A stretch of DNA of 64,000 bases from Tsukamurella sputi (GTDB lineage: Bacteria > Actinomycetota > Actinomycetes > Mycobacteriales > Mycobacteriaceae): contig NZ_VIGV01000003.1 of assembly GCF_007858445.1 (NCBI RefSeq), positions 609,668 through 673,667 on the forward strand, written 5' to 3'. The notes below the pieces were generated by a model. That model had not been told where the DNA came from. It saw only the letters and a program-made list of their open reading frames with translations, and searched no databases. Of this stretch, positions 59,424 through 64,000 are shown one piece after another. The translations under genes were made by a program, and so were the position numbers. The stretch's first letter is position 1, and each line of letters begins with the position of its first letter.

Positions 59424-59647
59424 GCGCGAATCTGAAGCACGGGACTCTCGTCCGCATCGGCAACGGCCGCAAGGTCTACCGCATCGCGAAGCGTCTCCCC
59501 ACCGGCCGCGGCCCCGTTGGGGCCGACCACGTGCTCCCGGTCGTCTACGTCCTCGCGGCTGACGCCGACCACCCGGACGCCGCGAAGCGGCTCCCGGACG
59601 GGCTCCGCCGCTTCCGCATCGACGAGCTGACGGTCGTCACCAAGTAG
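59420..59647 (+). CDS. 75-residue beta-rich protein
   Basis: ATG at 59420, coupled to the preceding gene. LKHGTLVRIGNGRKVYRIAK and DHVLPVVYVLAADADHPDAA form a small SH3-like barrel pattern; it ends RRFRIDELTVVTK. Unknown function. Confidence 0.6.
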   Translation: MSANLKHGTLVRIGNGRKVYRIAKRLPTGRGPVGADHVLPVVYVLAADADHPDAAKRLPDGLRRFRIDELTVVTK

Positions 59648-59667
59648 CCCGTATCCCGTTCAGCGGG

Positions 59668-59691
59668 CGCTCCCACGTCGTGGTGGGGGCG
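59668..59691 (+). terminator. Hairpin after early gene pair
   Basis: CGCTCCCAC (59668-59676) pairs with GTGGGGGCG (59683-59691), 9 bp with one G-T pair and a 6-nt loop, 20 bp after the stop codon. Confidence 0.5.
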
Positions 59692-59738
59692 GGCACTACG
59701 CCACCCGATCGAGGTGGCCCAATCCCTCAGGAGGGAAC

Positions 59739-60245
59739 ATGAACAAGCACGAGAACCGTCGTACCGTCGCGGGTGCGTTCGCCGCGACCGCGCTGTTGGC
59801 CGGGCTGATCTTCGGGACGCCGGTCGCGAACGCGGACCCGGGCGTCGGCGCCGACAGCAACAGCGGCGTCTCGGTCGGCACCGGCTCGCCGGCCGCTGGC
59901 CCGAACCCGAGCGATGGGAAGGGCTCGCCGAGCTTCGACGTGCCCGTGTCGATCCCCGCGGTGACGGCGGAGAATCCGACCAAGCCGAAGGATCTGCCCG
60001 CGGGCGCGACGCCGGCAGAGAAGGCGGAGCACGAGAAGGCGGTGAAGGCGTACGAGCAGGCGAAGGCGGAGTACGACCGGCAGGTGTCGGCCAACAGCAA
60101 CGCGAAGGGCGCGGAGTATGCGCGGCAGCAGGCGCAGCGCGCGAAGGCGGAGGGGCAGGCGGCGCAGCACCGCGGTGACGGTGGCTCGGTGCCGTCGAAG
60201 CCGTGGTGCCCGAACAACGCCGACTCCTGCCCCGGGAACCGCTGA
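59739..60245 (+). CDS. Secreted or wall-associated helical protein
   Basis: A 168-residue exported protein with signal peptide ending around FGTPVANA-DPG (residues 1-32). The mature part has a Ser/Gly/Pro-rich linker, then a coiled-coil-like AEKAEHEKAVKAYEQAKAEY followed by QRAKAEGQAAQHRGDGG and a C-terminal pair of cysteines (PWCPNNADSCPG) likely to form a disulfide. It has an AGGAGGG ribosome site. A second secreted protein in this prophage, with a possible lysogen-surface role. Confidence 0.65.
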   Translation: MNKHENRRTVAGAFAATALLAGLIFGTPVANADPGVGADSNSGVSVGTGSPAAGPNPSDGKGSPSFDVPVSIPAVTAENPTKPKDLPAGATPAEKAEHEKAVKAYEQAKAEYDRQVSANSNAKGAEYARQQAQRAKAEGQAAQHRGDGGSVPSKPWCPNNADSCPGNR

Positions 60246-60246
60246 C

Positions 60247-60393
60247 ATGAGCAACGCATTTCGAGACGTACATGGACTACTTCATCGAGCGGGACGGAGA
60301 CGAGTGATGGAACCGGGGAAGCCGCACGATGAGGTGCGGTACGAGTACGCGGTGGCGACCCCGATCCGGTACTGGTCGAAGGGAGTCGAATGA
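60247..60393 (+). CDS. Possible 48-residue protein
   Basis: Opens 1 nt after the previous stop: MSNAFRDVHGLLHRAGRRRV then MEPGKPHDEVRYEYAVATPI. An internal ATG at 60307 preceded by a nearby TGA in another frame may be the true start of a 28-residue product. Its stop overlaps the next ATG. Weakly supported. Confidence 0.35.
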   Translation: MSNAFRDVHGLLHRAGRRRVMEPGKPHDEVRYEYAVATPIRYWSKGVE

Positions 60394-60587
60394 TGGCCGG
60401 AGGCCCGTACGACTACGAGGAGTCGGTCGCCGTGACCGTGGAACTCGCGGAGGCCCTGAACGAGTACGCGATGGTGCGGGATGCGTTCCGCGGCCAAGAC
60501 CCGGAGTCGGTCGCGCTGGCGCTGTACGAGCCCGCGCGCGCCGTCGCCGAGCTGGTGCTCACCGCCGCGGAAGGAGACGACCGATGA
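60390..60587 (+). CDS. 65-residue acidic helical protein
   Basis: ATG at 60390 (or 60393) with a GAAGGGAG site. Sequence AGGPYDYEESVAVTVELAEA, NEYAMVRDAFRGQDPESVAL; acidic, no signal. Overlaps the next gene by 4 bp. Unknown function. Confidence 0.55.
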   Translation: MMAGGPYDYEESVAVTVELAEALNEYAMVRDAFRGQDPESVALALYEPARAVAELVLTAAEGDDR

Positions 60588-60898
60588 CGGAGCAGGTGAA
60601 GCGTGTGACGGTGACCGTGGAGGTCGACGGCCAGATCGTGACCCTGACCGATGAGAAGTGGAGCGAGGGCGGCAACCCTCGGTTCATCGCGGCGGAAGCG
60701 TACGCGGGGATCGTCAAGACTGCGGACCGGATGCGGAACGCGCTCGCCGCGGTCCACGGCAGCACCGCGACGATCTACCACCAGCACGAGGCGTGGATGA
60801 TCCGAGACGGCGCTGATGGCACGATGAACTGTGCGGCGTGCGGCCAGACCGTCACCGAGGGTGAGGCGAACCGGGCGCGGGAACGAGCCCGACGATGA
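60584..60898 (+). CDS. 104-residue protein with CxxC motif
   Basis: ATG at 60584 (ATGA coupling, AAGGAGAC site upstream). The N-terminus is beta-rich (QVKRVTVTVEVDGQIVTLTD), the middle helical, and the C-terminus has NCAACGQTVTEGEANRARER. With only two cysteines, zinc binding would need a partner. Unknown function. Confidence 0.6.
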   Translation: MTEQVKRVTVTVEVDGQIVTLTDEKWSEGGNPRFIAAEAYAGIVKTADRMRNALAAVHGSTATIYHQHEAWMIRDGADGTMNCAACGQTVTEGEANRARERARR

Positions 60899-61314
60899 CC
60901 GAGGAGCTGCTGGACACTGGGGACATGGCCGCCCTCATCGGCGCGAAGCGTGGCTGGGTGTCGCGGCTGCTGGTGAAGTCCCGGCGGAAGGTCGCCGCGG
61001 GTGAGGAGCTGGAGCCGGTCGACGTTCCGCTCCCGACCGCGGTGCGGAAAGGTCGGCCGTACTGGACGGCCACCGAGGGCCGGGCGTGGAAGCAGCGGCG
61101 GGACGACGCCGGGGTGACCCAGGGCGGGCCGCGTGGCGGTGGCCGGCCTCCGAAGGGGCCGGACGCGGTGACGGTGCGGCTGGTGGTGGAGTACCGCGGG
61201 GAGCGGACGCAGGTCACCCGCGTCAGCGACGGCGAGGGTGATCCGGCGCAGCGGGCGTCGATGCTGGCGCGGGTGCTGGCGCACCAGGCCGCGGGGATGC
61301 TGCCCCAGAACTGA
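60895..61314 (+). CDS. Helix-turn-helix type DNA-binding protein
   Basis: A 139-residue protein starting with LLDTGDMAALIGAKRGWVSR, which reads as a MerR/excisionase-type winged helix (DMAALIG-x-WVSRLL), followed by a basic linker (RKGRPYWTATEGRAWKQRRD) that recalls Xis-like proteins, then a strand and a helix. It could be an excisionase or an early regulator. It overlaps the preceding gene by 4 bp and faces the possible small terminase across a strong hairpin. Confidence 0.55.
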   Translation: MTEELLDTGDMAALIGAKRGWVSRLLVKSRRKVAAGEELEPVDVPLPTAVRKGRPYWTATEGRAWKQRRDDAGVTQGGPRGGGRPPKGPDAVTVRLVVEYRGERTQVTRVSDGEGDPAQRASMLARVLAHQAAGMLPQN

Positions 61315-61327
61315 ATCCCCGCACAGC

Positions 61328-61368
61328 GAAGGCCCGGAGACCGACTGCTACTCGGTCTCCGGGCCTTC
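61328..61368. terminator. Strong bidirectional terminator
   Basis: Arms 61328-61344 and 61352-61368 form a perfect 17-bp stem with a 7-nt loop (CTGCTAC). It lies between the convergent plus-strand early genes and the minus-strand pair, and overlaps the latter's stop codon. Confidence 0.85.
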
Positions 61369-61851
61369 GTCGTCGACGGTAGCCGCTGCGGGCAGCGCGC
61401 GGAGGGCGTCCTCCCGCGCGTTCTGCTCCATTACCGCGACGAGCGACGCAATTTCCTGGTCGAGGTCTCCGGCCTGCTGCACCTCGACGACGGAGCGGTT
61501 CGGCTCGGCGGCACCGGTCAGCGCCACCACCTCGTGGTGGACCTGCAGCACGTACTTCGCCGCCGCGAGGTCGCCCTCCATCGCGGGCTTCACGTATGCC
61601 CGGTACAGCATCTCCAGGCGGTCGGCGATCACGGTCTGGCTGTACTTCGCGAGCTGGTCCCGCTCGCCCTGCCGGACTTGCACGCCCCGCTGGAGGCGGG
61701 ACAGCGCGACGGCCCGCGTGCATCCTTGCCGCTTCGCGATCGACTCCGGCGGCGCCCCGGCGATGAACAGCGACAGGGCTTCCATCTCGAGTTCCTGTTC
61801 GCGGAGGCGGGCGCGTTCGGCGTCGTCTTCGGGTTTGCTGTCGCCGATCAT
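61348..61851 (-). CDS. Possible terminase small subunit or HTH protein
   Basis: A 167-residue helical protein. The N-terminal part holds a helix-turn-helix (ALSLFIAGAPPESIAKRQGC, then TRAVALSRLQRGVQ), and the rest is helical (ADRLEMLYRAYVKPAMEGDL, AAAKYVLQVHHEVVALTGAA), the pattern of small terminases that bind pac/cos and form a ring. It lies 2.5 kb upstream of terL on the same strand, but separated by plus-strand genes, so the link is inferred. Confidence 0.5.
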   Translation of the reverse strand: MIGDSKPEDDAERARLREQELEMEALSLFIAGAPPESIAKRQGCTRAVALSRLQRGVQVRQGERDQLAKYSQTVIADRLEMLYRAYVKPAMEGDLAAAKYVLQVHHEVVALTGAAEPNRSVVEVQQAGDLDQEIASLVAVMEQNAREDALRALPAAATVDDEGPETE

Positions 61852-62561
61852 GCTCGTGCTGTCTTCTTCTCCATCGCGGCGATCCGCCGCTGGATCTTCG
61901 CGCGGTTGCCTTTCTCCTGCTCGGTGTTCCATTGCTCCAGGAGGTCGCCCATGCGGGTTCGGACGGCCCCGAACAGTTGCTGGTCGTGGATCATGAGCGG
62001 GTTGCGGATCGCGCCGGGCTGCATCGTGTGGAAGACGCGGGGGGCGCCCTTCCCGTTGGAGTGGGTGGCGCGGACGGAGACCTTCGCGGACTCGGGGAAG
62101 ATGCGTTGGAGCTGCACGGCCCGCTCGTGGTTGTACGCGGCCCGCATCCCGGTCTTCGACTTGCTCTCCTTCATGTACCGGAGCAGTGGCATGAGGAGCG
62201 CGGTGGCGCCGTCGGCGCGGGTGCCGTACTGGAACGCGTGGGTGATGTCGTCTTCGAACGGGCCGAACCACTCCTCGCGGCCGGCGCCGACTTGCTCGAT
62301 GAAGCACGAGTAGGGGAACCCGGGCCGCGCGATGGTGGCTTCGGCGTTGATGACGGCGTCGAGGTTGGCGCCGACCATCCGTCCGTTCGTGGAGAGGGTG
62401 ACGGCCGCGAGGAGGTCCGCGAACAGGCCGAGGCCGCCGTTCTGTCGGACGACGTTGAAGGCACCGGCGCCGCCGCGCGGGTTGTCGGGTGCCGGGGTGA
62501 CGGAGTCGATGGGGAGCGTTTCGACGGCGCCGAAGTCGGTGACGGGCTTAGGGGTGGTCAT
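61848..62561 (-). CDS. 237-residue protein of unknown function
   Basis: A soluble protein: TLPIDSVTPAPDNPRGGAGA (a ParB-like N-terminal motif, TPAPDNPR), then NVVRQNGGLGLFADLLAAVT and a C-terminal basic region EKGNRAKIQRRIAAMEKKTA. The resemblance to ParB/Srx N-termini is limited to that short stretch. The ATG has no ribosome site; a TACGCT box ends 7 nt upstream, so the mRNA may be leaderless. Confidence 0.6.
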   Translation of the reverse strand: MTTPKPVTDFGAVETLPIDSVTPAPDNPRGGAGAFNVVRQNGGLGLFADLLAAVTLSTNGRMVGANLDAVINAEATIARPGFPYSCFIEQVGAGREEWFGPFEDDITHAFQYGTRADGATALLMPLLRYMKESKSKTGMRAAYNHERAVQLQRIFPESAKVSVRATHSNGKGAPRVFHTMQPGAIRNPLMIHDQQLFGAVRTRMGDLLEQWNTEQEKGNRAKIQRRIAAMEKKTARA

Positions 62562-62568
62562 GGTTTCA

Positions 62569-62587
62569 AGCGTATCGCGCGTTTTCG
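62569..62587 (-). promoter_or_regulatory. Possible leaderless promoter with CGAAAACGCGC element
   Basis: On the minus strand CGAAAACGCGC (62587-62577) then TACGCT (62574-62569), ending 7 nt before the ATG at 62561. The 11-mer also occurs before the portal operon, there followed by TACGAT. Confidence 0.45.
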
Positions 62588-62622
62588 GGGTTCTGTCGGT
62601 GCTGCGTCGTACCGTGCCGGGC

Positions 62623-62841
62623 ATGGTGAGTGTGGAGGTGGTGCCGGAGCGGTGCGAGGCGTGCGGGGCGCGGTTCGGGCCTTACCGGGTGCTGGTGGGC
62701 TGGGACAACCTGCACGATCCGCCGTGCCGGAGCTTCGAGTGCCGCGGGGGTGCGGGCACCGGATGCACGTGCTGCACCCGCGGCACGTCGAGCGCTAGCG
62801 CCGCGGGGCGTCCCGGCGTTCGCACGGGTAGTGCGGCATGA
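62623..62841 (+). CDS. Possible 72-residue Cys-rich protein
   Basis: An ATG at 62623 opens SVEVVPERCEACGARFGPYR, then CRSFECRGGAGTGCTCCTRG, with eight cysteines arranged in CxxC or near pairs as in a zinc ribbon. It is convergent with and overlaps the next minus-strand gene by 47 bp, which lowers confidence. Confidence 0.4.
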   Translation: MVSVEVVPERCEACGARFGPYRVLVGWDNLHDPPCRSFECRGGAGTGCTCCTRGTSSASAAGRPGVRTGSAA

Positions 62842-63640
62842 AGTCGGTACGCGGGGGCCGGTTGGCGTGGGCGCGGTCGATCTGGTCCCACACGGCCTTC
62901 CACTGCGCCCGGAGGTGGTCCCACCACGGTTCGGTCGCGGCGATGCACTGGCAGGGTTCGGCCGGCGGCGGGTAGTCGCGGGCGACGGTGTCGGGGAACG
63001 CGAACTTGGGCGCGAGGGTGATCGCGTAGTTCCAGTTCTCGTCGTAGAGCTGGAGGGTCGGCCGGTCGGGTTGCTGCGCGCGGCCGCACGCCCCGATGTC
63101 CCACGGGTCGGGCCGCGCGGTGGGGTAGCCGAGGGCGCGGAGGGCCACGGCGAGCAGCCCGATGCGCCAGCCGGTTCCGACGCGCGGTCGCTGGGGTGGC
63201 GGGGCGGTGGCGATGTCGGTGGCGAGCAGTAGCCAGAACGCGAGCGGGGCGTGGCGTCGGGGGATCGTGAACTCGACGGGGATGCTCCGCCGGTCGGTGC
63301 GGACCGGGCGGCCGTCCCAGCCGGGGTCGTCCAGGAACGGGTTGGGTGCGGTCAGGATCGCGTTCGGGTGCTGGGTCGCGTGGCCGTCGCCTTGCAGGGT
63401 GAGCTTCCCGGAGACGCGGAGCGGCGGCGCCGACGGCACACGGGGCTTCGGCGCGTCGAGCCACGCGGACGGGTCGAGTAGGCCGTCGTTGTCGACGTTG
63501 GGCCAGACGCCGTCGAACGCGATGGCGTAGCACTGGGCGGCCTTCGTGACTTCGCCGGCGCGGGCGTAGCGGTCGCCGAGGAGCACCATCAGGGAGCGGC
63601 GGACGGTGTCGCGGCTGGGTGTGGTTTCAGGTTCGGGCAT
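62795..63640 (-). CDS. 281-residue protein of unknown function
   Basis: A soluble protein with a helical N-terminus (TVRRSLMVLLGDRYARAGEV, TKAAQCYAIAFDGVW), a strand-rich middle and Pro/Arg-rich segments with Trp. The ATG at 63640 overlaps the upstream gene by 14 bp. No family recognised; coding bias is good. Confidence 0.6.
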   Translation of the reverse strand: MPEPETTPSRDTVRRSLMVLLGDRYARAGEVTKAAQCYAIAFDGVWPNVDNDGLLDPSAWLDAPKPRVPSAPPLRVSGKLTLQGDGHATQHPNAILTAPNPFLDDPGWDGRPVRTDRRSIPVEFTIPRRHAPLAFWLLLATDIATAPPPQRPRVGTGWRIGLLAVALRALGYPTARPDPWDIGACGRAQQPDRPTLQLYDENWNYAITLAPKFAFPDTVARDYPPPAEPCQCIAATEPWWDHLRAQWKAVWDQIDRAHANRPPRTDFMPHYPCERRDAPRR

Positions 63641-63857
63641 GGCGTAGTTCCTCCAGGGCGCGGGCGGTGTCGAAGGCGTAGGCGTGCGGGCCGAGGATCG
63701 GCATGGAGACGGAGAACCAGGCGGGCCGCGTGGTGAGGTGCGCGCGGCCGTTGCGGATGGAGAGGAACCACAGGCCCGACGGCCCGGGGTAGAGTCGCGG
63801 GTCGGGTTGGAGCCCTTCGGGGATGGTGGTGCCGCCGGGTTCGAGTAGGTCAGGCAT
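63627..63857 (-). CDS. 76-residue protein of unknown function
   Basis: ATG at 63857 with CAGGAGGA nine nt upstream. Sequence includes LYPGPSGLWFLSIRNGRAHL and AWFSVSMPILGPHAYAFDTA; beta-rich, possibly structural. It is coupled to the downstream gene. Confidence 0.6.
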   Translation of the reverse strand: MPDLLEPGGTTIPEGLQPDPRLYPGPSGLWFLSIRNGRAHLTTRPAWFSVSMPILGPHAYAFDTARALEELRHART

Positions 63858-64000
63858 GGGTTTCGTCCTCCTGTGGCTATGACAGCTTGAAGAGGCCCCG
63901 GCTCGACGGCTAGACCTGGCCCCGTTTGCGACTCGCCGGTGGTGTTGCGACGGTTTGATCTGGCCCCACCTGATGGTTGCTCGTGAACATCGTTTCCGAG
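63858..64000. other. Right-edge segment without a recognised gene
   Basis: Contains two direct copies of TGGCCCC within different flanks (CCTGGCCCCGTTTGCGAC and ATCTGGCCCCACCTGATGG), a pattern that could be repeats at an insertion-sequence end, but no transposase is visible before the window ends. Confidence 0.25.

Larger units (their letters stand above)
21772..64000. mobile_element. Siphovirus-type prophage, right end outside the window
   Basis: The element begins at the tRNA fragment and integrase and contains a complete morphogenesis set transcribed right to left: terminase, portal, protease, capsid, connectors, tail chaperones, tape measure, tail tip and lysis. Base composition is close to the host's, but the octamer GACGGTGC that is frequent left of 21.8 kb is about five times rarer per kilobase here. 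No repressor, replication gene or second copy of the tRNA core is seen, so at least several kilobases lie beyond 64 kb. Confidence 0.95.

Noticed and set aside
61848-62561. ParB-like partition protein
   Set aside because: Only TPAPDNPR resembles a ParB N-terminus; the following ParB boxes and HTH are absent.

Overview
The window is high-GC DNA from a mycolic-acid actinobacterium (order Mycobacteriales). The evidence is gene content and order: an XRE regulator, hbhA, a DUF2516 protein, a hydrolase, deoC, a DUF2993 membrane protein, a nitrilase-family amidohydrolase, a DUF2505 protein, murB and a LdtMt5-like L,D-transpeptidase follow the order I know for M. tuberculosis Rv0474-Rv0483. Extra genes (purU, a P450, a methyltransferase, a second DUF2505 copy) and the otsBA/ThrE block suggest a non-Mycobacterium genus; Tsukamurella is my best guess, from memory of gene content only.

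Positions 1-21771 are chromosome. A partial LysR regulator diverges from a short-chain dehydrogenase, followed by LtrA, a PPK2 polyphosphate kinase and a DUF445 membrane protein. The hbhA operon and the deoC/nitrilase/murB/Ldt cluster (adhesion, one-carbon and deoxynucleoside metabolism, cell-wall synthesis) come next. The block ends with trehalose synthesis (otsA-otsB), a ThrE-type exporter and two unannotated micro-genes.

From about 21772 to the window end is a siphovirus-type prophage, not closed within the window. Its left attachment site is a 45-bp fragment of a tRNA 3' half (CCA end to anticodon loop), immediately followed by a tyrosine integrase. Next, mostly on the minus strand and therefore transcribed right to left, come TerL (57.2-58.8 kb), small early-late genes, portal, a MuF minor head protein with a C-terminal EndoU-like toxin domain and its MafI-like immunity gene, capsid protease, capsid, connectors, major tail protein, tail chaperones, a 1714-residue tape measure with peptidoglycan-directed domains, tail-tip and fibre proteins, and a lysis cassette (LysB, LysA, an Acb2-type anti-CBASS protein, holin and membrane proteins). 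A truncated large serine recombinase lies beside the integrase. Right of TerL, small plus-strand genes diverge; then a minus-strand pair, including a possible small terminase, and further unknown genes run to the end. No immunity repressor, replication gene or attR is visible, so the element continues past 64 kb.

Two families of short conserved leader elements punctuate the prophage. A 20-nt motif, GCTGCTGGCTATGGACCGGG and variants, sits 26-33 nt before six late-operon start codons. A TACCTACCCC motif, often next to a GTTAAC palindrome, precedes early or accessory genes. No stretch longer than 300 bases lacks a gene.
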